64,000 nucleotides of DNA, taken from Bubalus kerabau. Its lineage: Eukaryota; Chordata; Mammalia; Artiodactyla; Bovidae. Shown here one piece after another: positions 34,915 to 45,418 of this stretch. The notes below the pieces were generated by a model. It made no database searches. It was given only the letters and a program-made list of their open reading frames with translations, and was not told where the DNA came from. Made by a program: the position numbers and the translations under genes. Numbering within the stretch: the first letter of the stretch is position 1; every line of letters begins with the position of its first letter. The DNA lies in assembly GCF_029407905.1 (NCBI RefSeq), contig NC_073627.1, positions 133,685,697-133,749,696 on the forward strand. The letters run 5' to 3'.

Positions 34915-35207
34915 TTATTTTAAATTTTTATTTATTTATTTTTGGCTGCTCTGAGTCTTTGTTGCTGAGCATGGACTTTCTCTAGATGCAGAGAATGGGG
35001 CCTACTCGTCATGGCAGTGCGTGGGCTTCTCATTGCAGTGGCTTCTCTTGTTTCGGAGTATGGGCTCTAAGGCATACAGGTTCAGTAGTTGCAGTGCTCA
35101 GGCTTAGTTGCCCCACAGCATGTGGACTCTTCCCAGACCAGGATCAAAACCGTGTCCCCTGCATTGCGAGGCAGATTCTTTACCATTAGACCACCAAGGA
35201 AACTCCC
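34915..35207 (-). mobile_element. CHR-type SINE, antisense, near full length
   Basis: (TTTA)n tail, TTGGCTGCTCTGAGTCTTTG, then CTTTACCATTAGACCACCAA at the head end. It begins immediately after the BovB tail. MIR-like text follows at 35230-35400 (CCCATTTTACAGATGAGAAA). Confidence 0.85.
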
Positions 35208-35449
35208 TGTTAAGTGTTATTTATCTGAGATCTACACACACATTCTATGCCCGGCCCTAATGACTGATCCAGGGGGGTATTGTGATTCCCATTTTACAGA
35301 TGAGAAAACTGAGACTTGCATTCCTTAACTTGACCACAGTCTCACGGAGGCTGGGTTGACAGTAGTCACCCTGTCTGTTCTATGATTCCCAAGCCCTGGA
35401 TTATGGAGCAGAACCCTCTCTCTCTGCATGTTGGCTGTAGGCTGTGGCC

Positions 35450-35832
35450 TTGGTTTTCTTTTTGTTTTTAGTTGCACTGAGTTTTCATTGCTGTAGTGGG
35501 CTTCCTCTAGTTGCAGTGCTCAGGCCTCTCATTGCAGTGGCTTCTCTTGATGTGGAGCGCAGGCTCTAGGCACTCGGGCTTCAGCAGTTGCAGCAAGCAG
35601 GTTCAGGAGTTGCTACCCCTGAGCTCTAGAGCATCTGGGCTTTAGTTGTTGAGACACTTTGACTCAGTAGCTGTGGGTCCCAGGTCCCAGGCTCTAAAGT
35701 ACAGGCTTAGCAGTTGTGGTGCACGGGCTTAGTCAATCCACAGCACGTGAGATCATCCGGGATTGGGGATCAAACTGGTGTCTCCTGCATTGGCAGGCAG
35801 ATTCTTTACCACTGAGCCACCAGGGAAGCCCT
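35450..35832 (-). mobile_element. CHR-type SINE, antisense, full length
   Basis: GTTTTTAGTTGCACTGAGTT tail side, CTTTACCACTGAGCCACCAG head side. Confidence 0.85.
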
Positions 35833-36006
35833 GTGGCCCTGGGATTTGAGGTAGAGTCACACAGTGTCACTGGACAGCCAGGTGGGACCCCCCCTTCTGC
35901 CACCCCGGTGCTCTGGACCTCCTTATCACCAAGCTTGCCCAGGGCCGCCTGGAAGTCAGCTGCCTTGAAACAAAGGGCCACCCCGTGCCCTTCCTCCCCT
36001 CCCCCA

Positions 36007-36028
36007 TCACACACACACACACACACCC
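36007..36028. repeat. (CA)n microsatellite
   Basis: About ten CA units next to a CCCCCGCGGGG run. Confidence 0.9.
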
Positions 36029-36029
36029 C

Positions 36030-36520
36030 CGCGGGGACAGCAGGTATCAAAGCAAATGGGTAATAGGACGGCAGCTGCCGCCGAGCCCGGGCAACACTCG
36101 GTTTTCTTAATTCCCTTTCCCGCTAAGTGGTGATTACGAGACAGCCTGGGGCCTGATCCTTCCAGCCACCTGACTTCAGCCAGAGGGGCTGTGGGAGCGC
36201 TGGAGCAGCTGGCGGGGCGCATTTCCGGCGGCAGGGAGAGTGGCAGCAGCAGATGCCAGGCCCGCATTATCCCCGGAGGGGCCGCATTTGCACTTCAAAG
36301 GGGGTCAGGCCCCAGCGCCCCATTCTAGGGAGCTGGGTCTATTCTGGGGAAAATCCAGTTGCTTTGAGTGAGTTCCCCACCCGGGCCCACCGTCTTTTTA
36401 ACAGGAGGGCGGGTTTAAACAACCCAGGGAGTTACAGCCCACTCGCTGGGCCCTCTCAGGGACCCTCTGTCTGTCAGCTCTACTTCTGGTGGGGTCTATT
36501 CCAGGCTAAAGGGCTCTAGC
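36030..36520. other. Repeat-free CpG-bearing block, possible regulatory element
   Basis: No SINE or LINE sequence is seen. It holds several CpG-rich patches (GCCGCCGAGCCCGGGCAACA; GCATTTCCGGCGGCAGGG; ATTATCCCCGGAGGGGCCGC) next to A/T motifs (TTAATTCCCTTTCCCGCTAA). No convincing ORF. An enhancer or small CpG island is an inference only. Confidence 0.35.
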
Positions 36521-36619
36521 ATTTAGCCCCCACTGTTTGAATGGCCTTTCATCTCAGTCCTCCCAACATCCCTCTTTAGGGGATAAATCACCAGCCCCCT
36601 ATCCCCCTCCCCACCCCAC

Positions 36620-36975
36620 CCCCGCAATGTTGACGTCCTAACCCTCAGTACCTGGGAACATGAAGTTATTTGGAAATAAGCTCACAGCAGACATAATTAG
36701 TTAAGATGAGACAGACCTCTAATCCAAGATGTCTGGAGTCCTTGTGAGAAGAGGAGCGAGACACAGATGGGAATGGCAGGCAAAGACAGAGGCGCAGGGA
36801 GAACACGGCCAGGGGGAGATGCAGGCAGAGATGGGAGTGATGCTGCCGCCAGCCATGGGACACCAGGGAGGCAGAAGCTGGGAGAGGCGGAGAGCAGGTC
36901 CCCTAGTGCCTTCAGAGGGAGCATGGTCTTGACAAACCTCAATTTCAGAAACAGACAAGACATGAACTTGCCCAG
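36620..36975. mobile_element. Ancient repeat, same family as 32815-33515
   Basis: GTTGACGTCCTAACCCTCAG, TTATTTGGAAATAAGCTCAC and CATAATTAGTTAAGATGAGA match the other copy in order. Confidence 0.45.
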
Positions 36976-37221
36976 TTCTATCCCCCACTGCTAAAAAGCC
37001 ACTGTCCTGGTTAGCCTCTGGGCAGTGGGGCTGTAACAGCCATACCAAGCTCAGGCGTGAGGGTCTCTGCCTGCGGTAAATGCTGTTTTAAGCAGATAAG
37101 GATGCAGGCAGGGGTGGGGGAGGGGGGCGGTCCCTAGAGAAAGAGAATCAGACATGGCTCTCTGGACATAAGAAAGGCCATTTTGGGGCTGAGTCATTTT
37201 GTGATCCAAGCCTCCCACAGT

Positions 37222-37430
37222 CAATGTTGAACCGTTTCAGTCGTGTCTGACTCTTTGTAATCCCATGGACTGTAGCCCATCAGTCACCTCTGTCCATGGG
37301 ATTTTCCAGGCAAGAAATCTGGAGTGGGTTGCCATTTCCTTCTCCGGGAGATCTTTCCGACCCAGGCATTGAACCTGCATCTCTTACATCTCCTGGGTTC
37401 TTTATGACTAGTGCTACCTCGGAAACCCTT
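37222..37430 (-). mobile_element. Bov-tA SINE, antisense
   Basis: GAACCGTTTCAGTCGTGTCT start, GTGCTACCTCGGAAACCC end. Confidence 0.88.
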
Positions 37431-37725
37431 AGGTCTCAGTAATGAGTGATTTTAAGGGAAGTAAGGGAATGGCAGAACAAAGGGAAAGTAGTCAAAAAGC
37501 AACAGTCCAGTGATAAAGCAGAGTCCTAGTTCCTCCTCAAAGAACATATGTATTTTTGAGTTCTGTAGGGACTAAGACCCACACCCAGGTAGAAGATGGA
37601 ATGATGATGCTGACCCTCCAGACTCCCATCAGCTATAGCCTGGACTCTGTTCATCTTTGCCCCAGTTCTATGCTGAATTCTCTTCTGCTTAAGCCCCTTA
37701 GTGAATATGCATGTATCTTTAGCGT

Positions 37726-37935
37726 AAGTGGTAGTCACTCAGTTGTTCCTGATTCTTTGTGACCCCATGGACTGTAGCCCACCAGGCTCCTCTGTTCATG
37801 GGATTCTCCAGGCCAGAATACTGGAGTGGGTAGCCATTCCCTTCTCCAGGGGATCTTCCTGACCCAGGGATCAAAACCAGGTCTTCTGCATTGCAGGAGA
37901 TGTGATTCTTTACCTTCTGAGCCACCAGGGAAGCA
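37726..37935 (-). mobile_element. Bov-tA SINE, antisense
   Basis: GTGGTAGTCACTCAGTTGTTC start, CTGAGCCACCAGGGAAGC end. Confidence 0.88.
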
Positions 37936-38321
37936 AAATCTCCCCAATTTTGCTGTTCAGGGAGGCGCTGCTTTGGGAAACATGCCCAGTGTTCTCCTGA
38001 CTTGCTGTTAGAAATGGGGCCTTCCTTCTCCTGCTCCTTGCCTCGGTTGCCTTTGGGCTCCACACCCAGCAAGAGGCAAACCCTATTTTCAGGTAACACT
38101 GTGTCCTGTGAGACCCCAACCTACTCCCGGGAGTGGGTAACCTAACAGACGGGGTTGTGTCCCTACCCACAACCCAGCCCCCCACCCCCCCACCCACCGG
38201 CTATGGCAGAACCGCCCTCCTCCTGGTCGTCCCCCCTCCTGGTCCTCCCCTTCCAGAGATGCTGGCCATCAGCTTTCCAGGGCAGGGCTAGTCCAGCACT
38301 CAGACCTGCAGAGGTTGCTAA

Positions 38322-38530
38322 CATATTTAAAATATATATATATTTATTTGTATTTATTTGGCTACATCTGTTACAGCATGTAGGATCTTCATTGCAACAC
38401 ATGGGCTTCTCATTGTGGTTCCCATGCTTGCCTGTGGCATGTGGGATCTTAGTTCTTGGACCAGGGATTGAACCCGCATCCTCTGAATAGGAGGGTGGAC
38501 TCTTAACCACTGGACCACCAGGAAAGGCCC
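38322..38530 (-). mobile_element. CHR-type SINE, antisense
   Basis: (TA)n/(TTTA)n tail then CCAGGGATTGAACCCGCATC and CTTAACCACTGGACCACCAG. Confidence 0.85.
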
Positions 38531-39212
38531 ACTGCTAGCATCTTGGCAGGGTAGGGGGAGAGGCTGTAGAGCTAATATTTCTCAAAGTGTCTCTGCTGGC
38601 CTCAGAAGGTGCAGAAGGAGAGATGAGGGGGACCGACAGACAAGCAGGAACCAAAGGGAAGTGTTGTTCCAATAATCACTCGCCATCTGGGTGACTAGAC
38701 CTCATCCAGGGCACCAATGAAGTGGGGACAGCATTCCTCACAGTGCAGGGTCACTGTGCATCCTGGGAGCTGTGGACCGGCAGCTGTACCACCAGCATAC
38801 GTGCCCAGCAGAGTCTGCAGTCATCGGCCTCTCCCCACCAACAGAAAGGAGGGCCAGTTATTGTGCTTGCCCTCATGGGGACACAGAGCAGGAGGACCCT
38901 GTCCCAGCTTCTTTGCAGGATGCTGCGGCAGCCTTAATGACCTCTGCCTCATTAGGCTGCTGAATGGACATTCGCTGCCCTCCCCAGGCCGGCCTCCCCA
39001 TTGTCTGGCCATTTGTCCCCTGGCCTTTTCCCTTTCCTCTATGAACAGCACAATAGCCTGGAAATGGCCACTTCCTCTGTCATTTACTGCCTGGGACAGC
39101 CTCACCAGGCAGTCTGAGGATGAGAGCTTCGCCAAGTACTCTCCAGATCACCAGGGCCAAGGGGGTGGGGGACCCAGACCCTTGGAGGTTAAGGGGTTTG
39201 ATCAAGGTCATT
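38531..39212. other. Intergenic, no gene identified
   Basis: GC-rich unique sequence. An open frame of 185 codons on the plus strand (38717-39274) runs on into the adjacent BovB copy and shows no domain, so I do not call it a gene. Confidence 0.45.
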
Positions 39213-39578
39213 GTGAATTGTGGTGCTGGAGAAGACTCTTAAGAGTCCCTTGGACAGAAAGAAGATCAAACTAGTTGATCCTAAAGGAAATCAAACCTGA
39301 ATATTTATTGGAAGGACTGATGCTGAGGCTGAAGCTCCAATCTTTTGGTCACTTGATGCAAAGAGCCAACTCACTGGAAAAGACCCTGATGCTGGGGAAG
39401 ATTGAGGGAAGGAGGAGAAGGGGGCAACAGAGGATGAGATGGTTAGATATATCACCTACCCAACAGACATGAATCTGAGCAAACTCTGGGAGATAGTGAA
39501 GAAGAGGGGAAACTGGTGTGCTGTAGTCCACAGGGTTGAAAAGAGTCAGACAAGCTTAGTGACTGAACAACAACAAGG
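39213..39578 (+). mobile_element. BovB LINE 3' fragment, sense
   Basis: GAATTGTGGTGCTGGAGAAG start, GTGACTGAACAACAACAAGG end; the flank GGTCATTGTGA/GGTCATTTAGG suggests a short target duplication. Confidence 0.88.
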
Positions 39579-39947
39579 TCATTTAGGGAAACAGGCAATT
39601 GAGACCTGTGGGAAGTCTGACCCCCATTCAGAGCCTCCCTCTGAGCATTTGCTGTGGCCAGAGAAGTGCCCAGCCAGTTTCAAAGGCCCCTGCTCAGAAG
39701 TCACCTACAGCTGAACTGGTGGGCTGGCTCTTGGGCAACCCTCAAAACACAGAACACAGCACTCCCCAAACCCGCTCCCTTGCCAGCCCCAATTCCTCCC
39801 CATTCCGAAAGTCCCAACCCTGGAGATTTGATTGGGACATCCCAGGGGTCCTTAAAAGTGCCCACCATCAGGTACATCAGACATATCCAACCAGTTTTCC
39901 TTTTCTTTGTAATTGACCCAAATTTGTAAAAAAGTATGGTTCTCGGC

Positions 39948-40172
39948 AGGCTTCCCAGGTGGCGCTAGTGGTAAAGAACCCATCTGCCAATATAGGAGAT
40001 AAAAAGAGATGCAGGTTTTATCCCTGGGTTGGGAAGATCCCCTGGAAGAGGGTATCTCAACCCATTCCAGTGTTCTTGGCTAGAGAATCCCATGGACAGA
40101 GAAACCTGGTGGTGGGCTACACTCCATGGGGTTGCAAAGAGCCAGACACGACTGAAAAGACTTAGCACACAT
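39948..40172 (+). mobile_element. Bov-tA SINE
   Basis: GGCTTCCCAGGTGGCGCTAG head, full Bov-A body ending GACTTAGCACACA. Confidence 0.88.
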
Positions 40173-40383
40173 GTATGGTTCTTAGCAGTGAGTGTTGCTA
40201 AGCATCTACATAGTTGTATTTTGGATGTGGAAAGAGCAGAGTTGTGGGTGTAACCTGCACTTGAGCTTTGCCAGCTCAAGACTGTTGGCTTGATCTTGGT
40301 GGCATCCATGAGGGCTTGGAGGCTGTGGTGGAATAAGCTGGGATGGAGGCCCCCATCCATGAAGCTTTAGTTGGTGGTACTGG

Positions 40384-40920
40384 TGTTGCAGAAAGGGAGA
40401 CCCCTTCTAGGACCCAAAAGTGGCCTCTTGCCTGACACTTGGAAATAAATTGTCCAAGGAGACACACGTGCTGACAAAACAAGAGACTTTATTGGGAAGG
40501 GGCACTCAGAGGGAGAGCAGGAGGGTAAAAAAACCCAGGAAAACTGCTCTGCCACGTGGCCCACAGTCTCAGGTTTTATGGTGATGAGACTAGTTTTGGG
40601 GTTGTCTCTGGCTAATCACTGTGACCCAGGGTCCTTCCTGGCGGTGCACACATTGCTCAGCCAAGGTGGATTCCAGCGAGGAGGATTCTGGGAGAACGTC
40701 TATGGGGTCACACAGAGTCGGACACGACTGAAGTGACTTGCAGCAGCAGCAGCAGTAGGAAAGGTGGCCTCTCCTTTTGATCTTTCCTGAACTCTTCTGG
40801 TTGGTGGTGGCTAGTTAGTTCTGTGTTCCTTACCAGGACCTCCTGTAGTAAAGTAACACACACATGGTTACCGTGGTGCCCGGCCAGGGCGGGCTGTTTC
40901 CATCAGTGCTTTCTCTAACA
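40384..40920 (-). mobile_element. Solo LTR of an endogenous retrovirus, antisense
   Basis: The plus strand begins TGTTGCAG and ends CTCTAACA. On the reverse strand there is AATAAAGTCTCTTGTTTTG, a typical R/U5 poly(A) region. It has no viral coding sequence. A Bov-A2 tail lies inside at 40695-40757. The flanking duplication is not clear. Confidence 0.75.
40695..40757 (+). mobile_element. Bov-A2 3' end fragment inside the LTR
   Basis: GTCTATGGGGTCACACAGAG to GACTTGCAGCAGCAGCAGCA. Only the last 63 bp of Bov-A2 is present. Confidence 0.8.
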
Positions 40921-40959
40921 CAGGGTTCTGAGGTGAGGGCGGGCGGTGAAGATGCAGAA

Positions 40960-41022
40960 GGGGAGGGGGGAGGGGGGAGGGTGTGGTGATCTGGTAGCCC
41001 AGACCCCTCCCCCCACCCCCCA
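40960..41022. repeat. G-rich/C-rich low-complexity tract
   Basis: GGGGAGGGGGGAGGGGGGAG followed 30 bp later by CCCCTCCCCCCACCCCCCAC. The two are partly complementary, and the G tract could form a G-quadruplex. Confidence 0.8.
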
Positions 41023-41451
41023 CCACAGGAGGAGCCTCACCCCCGTCCTGTCCAGGGTGCAGTGGCTGCCACGCTCAGCCGAGTCCTTCCCTGAGTCTTG
41101 CCTTGTGTCCACAGCTGCAGTTCAGCCCAGGACTGGGAACAGGAGTAAAGGCCCAGCCCTCCTGCTCCACCACACACTAAGATTAGTGGAGGCTCACAGT
41201 GAAGTCTCCCTCCATGCCATCCTGCTGGCTTCCTTCTCTGCCATGCAGCCGGGAGAGATTCCTCCTCCAGGGAGACCTCCAGGGGAAACTCGTCTGTGTC
41301 AAAGGCACTTTTTGGAGGTTGATCTGTGCCCAGATGAGAGGTGAGGGTGAGAGAAGAGACCTGCAGGGCCTTTCCCCATTTAGAAGTGGCCTCCATCTCA
41401 GCCTTTCCCCCACACACCTACATACTCACATCTCTCGAGCCTTAATTTTCT

Positions 41452-41574
41452 TTTCCTTCATTTTATTTTTGGCTGTGTGGCATGGGGGATCTTAGTTCCT
41501 CAACCAGGGATCGAACCTATGCTCCCTGCATTGGAAGCTCAGAGTCTTAACCACTGGACCACCAGGGAAGTCCT
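41452..41574 (-). mobile_element. CHR-type SINE, antisense
   Basis: TTTTGGCTGTGTGGCATGGG to CCACTGGACCACCAGGGAAG. Confidence 0.85.
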
Positions 41575-41587
41575 GGGTCTTAACTCG

Positions 41588-41902
41588 CTTTTTAAAAATA
41601 TTTATTTATTTATTGGCTGTAGTGGGTCTTTGTTGCTGTGCTCGGGCTTTCTCCAGTCATGGCGAGCTGGGGCTACTCTTCACGTGGTTTCTCGTTGTGG
41701 TGTGTTGGTTTCTCATTGCGTTGGCTTCTTTCGTTGCCTCTAGGCACGCAGGCTTCAGTAGTCGCAGCTCTTGGGCTCTATAGCTTGGACTCTGTAACTG
41801 TGGCACACGGGCCACTGTGGGATCTTCCTGGACCAGGGATCAAACCAGTGTCCATTGCATTGCAGGGTGGATTCTTAACCACTGGACCACCAGGGAAGCC
41901 TG
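41588..41902 (-). mobile_element. CHR-type SINE, antisense, full length
   Basis: TTTAAAAATATTTATTTATT tail side, GACCAGGGATCAAACCAGTG, ending CCACCAGGGAAGCC. It lies 13 bp from the previous copy in the same orientation. Confidence 0.85.
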
Positions 41903-42039
41903 TGGGGTCCCAATTGTCAACATCAACTTTAAAAACATCTAAAAACCAGAGAAAAGTAGCACTATTTTTTTGCTGCTTTAACCTTCTGCGAGTGTATTTG
42001 TGTGTGTAAGAAACGTAAATTAGCTTAGTAGGCATTTCC

Positions 42040-42165
42040 TTTTCTTTTTTGGGGGGGCAGTTATAATTAAATTTATTTATTTCTAATTGAAGGTAATTGC
42101 TCTACAATATTGTGTTGGTTTCTGCCATATGTCAACATGAATCAGCCATAGGAATACCTATGCCT
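42040..42165 (-). mobile_element. Ruminant L1 3' end, antisense
   Basis: TTCTAATTGAAGGTAATTGC then ACAATATTGTGTTGGTTTCT and ATCAACATGAATCAGCCAT-like text, as in bovine L1 3' ends. Confidence 0.7.
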
Positions 42166-42726
42166 TTTTCTTTTCTCGTAGAGGTATGCCCTTTGGGAAT
42201 CTGTAGAATTCCCTACGAAACAAAGATATTTGAAAGAAGATGGCAGTGTGAAATTGGGCCTGAGAACGTCTACTTTTCTCGGGTTCAGGAAGAAGGAGGA
42301 GGGAGGGAATAACCAGATTGAGAAAGACAGGCTTTGGGCTGGGGTGGGGGTGGGGGTTGGTTTACTTCAGTTTTCCCGGAGCTGTGTCTCTTTGCAGTGC
42401 CAGCTCTCGTTTGGAGCTGGCCAATTGGCATCGCCGTGGCCCCTCCCGCTTTCTAAGTATAGTCTTTGAGGCCCAGCCAGCTGGGAGGCAGAGCCAGAAT
42501 TTCCCTGGAAAGCATTTGCTTTCACAGGCCTGGGTAGGGGAAGCTGGTACAGGAGGCTGGGGGTCTGGATGGTTGGCACAGGTGCTCAGACTCCTCCTGT
42601 TTCTTATTTTCTTGGGTGGGCCTGGTTTCCTTGGGCCCCCTGTCTGTACAAGAAGGGCTTGGAGGGATGGTCCTGGGGCTCCTTCCAGGCTGGACCTCTG
42701 GGTGGGCAGCCCTCTCCTTCCATCTG

Positions 42727-42920
42727 CATGCTTACTAAGTCACTTCAGCGACCATATAGACCTCTCCTCTGTCCATGGGATTCTCCAGGCAAGAGTACTA
42801 GAGTGGGTTGCCATGCCCTCCTCCAAGGGATCTTTCTGATCCAGGGATGGAACTCGTGTCTCTAATGTCTTCTGCATTGGCAGGGGGGTTCTTTAGCACT
42901 AGCGCCACCTGGGAAGCCCC
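42727..42920 (-). mobile_element. Bov-tA SINE, antisense
   Basis: CATGCTTACTAAGTCACTTC start, GCGCCACCTGGGAAGCCCC end; the Bov-A end is shortened. Confidence 0.88.
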
Positions 42921-43489
42921 TTCTCCCATCTGATGGTGACCAAAGCAGAGGCCAGGAATGGCCGTGCTCTGTGCTGCTCAGACAGGCATTTGCAGGGGCT
43001 GGGGGTCAGGTGGCCCCCAAGGGAGCCTGAGCCACTCAGATGGGAGTGGGGGAGAAAGACAAGGTAGCCTTGAGCAGCTGACCCCCTTGCTGAACCCCTG
43101 TCCCATCTGTCCCCCATCCCAACCCTGAAGCCCAGCAATCTCACATGACCTCACTCATCTCCAGTTTGGGAAATACTTCAGAAACCAGTTCACTTCCTCT
43201 GGGGTCCCTATCATAGGATATTGATACTTCTGAAAGCCCAGCCTAAGGACAGGCATTGCTAACAGTGGAATTTCAGGACTCTGTAAGGGACGAGCCTGAT
43301 TGAGGGGAGGTGGGGAAGAGGAGCTCAGAACACAGCCTTTTATGGCGCTTCCAGATCTGCCTGCCAGTGGAAAGAAGGGTGAAAGGAAGAGACAGGCTCA
43401 TGCCAGAGCGAGAGACTAGGCAGTAGCCACAGTCAGGCCTGATGCATTGGGGCAGAGGGCAGGGGGCTGGCTTCTCTGAAACGCAGCTT

Positions 43490-43710
43490 GTGTGTGTGTG
43501 TGCTCAGTCATACTCAACTCTTTACAATCCCATGGACTGTAGCCTGCCAGGCTCTTCTGTCCATGGGATTCTCCAGGCAAGAATACTGGAGTGGGTTGTC
43601 ATTTCCTTCTCCAGGAGACCTTCCCAACCCAGGGATTGAACCCGTGTCTCCTATGACTCCTGCATTGGCAGGCAGATTCTTTACCACTGAGCCCCCTGGG
43701 AAGCCCAAAC
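43490..43710 (-). mobile_element. Bov-tA SINE, antisense
   Basis: (TG)n run, CTCAGTCATACTCAACTC, ending GAGCCCCCTGGGAAGCCC. Confidence 0.88.
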
Positions 43711-43984
43711 ACAGCTTCTTCATGTATAAAATGCAGCCGCCAGTGAGGGGCAAACCTCAGGTGGATTTGTGAAGTCATCCAGCCCCGACCCAGGAACTGA
43801 TAACTTCCCTTTTGGGAGTGGACTCACCCACTGGTCCCCACCCTACCGTCTGCTTGCTCCATTGTTCTCATCATTCAGCCTGGAAGAACCAATTAAGCCA
43901 AGGGAACCCTGGGCCTTGAACCCTCCGGCTACATACTGCCTTGCACTTGGCCCTACAGCCCAGGAGGGTGCCACCGGGTGACGG

Positions 43985-44110
43985 ATGCTGGCAGGCAAAT
44001 TGTCCTGTTATTTTTGGTGCAAGGAATTTAATTTGCCTCACCTGTCACTGGTTACAAACGCTGTCGTGAGCCTACTTACTGCTCAATTAGCCATAATTAA
44101 GGCAGTGGAG
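43985..44110. promoter_or_regulatory. Candidate conserved non-coding element with homeodomain-type sites
   Basis: A repeat-free stretch holding ATTTAATTTG, an E-box CACCTG, CAATTAGCC and ATAATTAAGG within about 75 bp, set in GC-rich surroundings. Clusters of TAATT cores next to an E-box are common in developmental enhancers. No conservation test was possible here. Confidence 0.35.
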
Positions 44111-44631
44111 TTGGGGGCATGGGGAGAGTGGAAGGGAGAATACGATGGGGACTGTGTGCGTGTGCATGGGGGCACATGTGCATCAGTGTGTGCAGGGTGG
44201 AAAGAGGGGAGGGGCTGTGAGAGCAGAGGGGCTGCACTGGGGGAGGTGGTGAACTGCCTTCTAACTGGCTGCCTCCAGGCGTGGGGTTTGGCCTTTGTCA
44301 CAGTCTGGCCGGGGCTCAGGCCTGCTCCATCATTACCTCCTCCCCCATCATCACCCCCAACCCCCCGTGCCACCCCAGCAAATCCTTCTTTGTTCCTTTC
44401 TTCCCTCAGCTGTGCCCTCTGTCCCAGGAGCTTCTCCCCACAAGTCAGCCTTCTGGAGTTTAGAGCTGGGGAGACAAAGCTGCGGGGTGGTGGGGAGACA
44501 GCTGACCAGAGTAAAGTCAGCTGTTCTCCAAGGCAGGGAGCTTCGCTGGGGCTGCAGGAGCCTGGGCCACCACTGCAGTTTATCACAGCTTGAAGCAGTG
44601 ACATTATATTAACAAATAATAATAATTATGG

Positions 44632-44850
44632 TGGGCTTCCCAGATGGTGCCAGTAGTAAAGAACCTGCCTGCCAGTCCAGGAGATGAGTTGGGTTGGGTT
44701 GGGTAGATCCCCTGGAGAAGGAAATGACAACCCACTCCAATATTCTTGCTTGGAGAATCCCATGGACAGAGGAGCCTGGTCGGCTACAGTCCATAAGGTT
44801 GCACAGAGTCGGATATGACTGAAACGACTTTGCATGCACACACAAGCATG
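44632..44850 (+). mobile_element. Bov-tA SINE with internal GGGTT expansion
   Basis: GGGCTTCCCAGATGGTGCCA head. The box B region is replaced by GTTGGGTTGGGTTGGGTAGA, a small pentamer expansion. MIR-like sequence follows at 44870-45065. Confidence 0.88.
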
Positions 44851-45125
44851 CAATAATTATGGTAACAATGAAGTATGATAGCAGTATAAAAATAATAGCA
44901 ATGCTCGAGCTAACTTTTATTGGACATCATCTCACTGAATTGTCAAAACCACCCTCCAAAGCACAAGGAGGTTAAGTCACTTATCCAACATCACACAGCT
45001 CAGTAGCAGCAGAGTCTGGAGGTGAACTCAGCTAGCTCTGAGTCTGCATTTGACCCTTGCCATGCTGCCTCCCATTGAGGCTCCTTGGCGGGGTCTCAGG
45101 GCAGAACACAGGACTGGGCAGCAAA

Positions 45126-45418
45126 GTGTGTTTTATTTATACACTTATTTATGGCTGTGCTGGGTCTTTGGTTGCTGCATGGACTCTGTCTAGTTGCAGC
45201 GAGCAGGGCCTACTGTCTAATCGTGGTGCACAGGCTCCAAGTTGCAGTGGTTTCTCTTGTGGAACTCGGGCTCTAGGGCATGTGGGGTTCAGTAGTTGTG
45301 GCATGGGGGCTTAGTTGCCCTGAGGCACATAGGATCTTAGTTCCCTGACCAGGCATCGAACCCATGTCCCCTGCGTTGGCAGGCAGATTTTCAACCACTG
45401 GACCACCAGGGAAGTCCG
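45126..45418 (-). mobile_element. CHR-type SINE, antisense, full length
   Basis: TTTTATTTATACACTTATTT tail side to CCACTGGACCACCAGGGAAG. Confidence 0.85.

Noticed and set aside
38717..39274. 185-codon plus-strand frame
   Set aside because: Its end is BovB sequence (ELWCWRRLLRVPW) and the start has no family resemblance.
42318..42839. 173-codon plus-strand frame
   Set aside because: The final third is an antisense Bov-tA; the rest has no recognisable domain.
43985..44604. Overlapping open frames of 202 (+) and 173 (-) codons
   Set aside because: GC-rich sequence with open frames on both strands and no domain or exon structure. The left part looks more like regulatory DNA.
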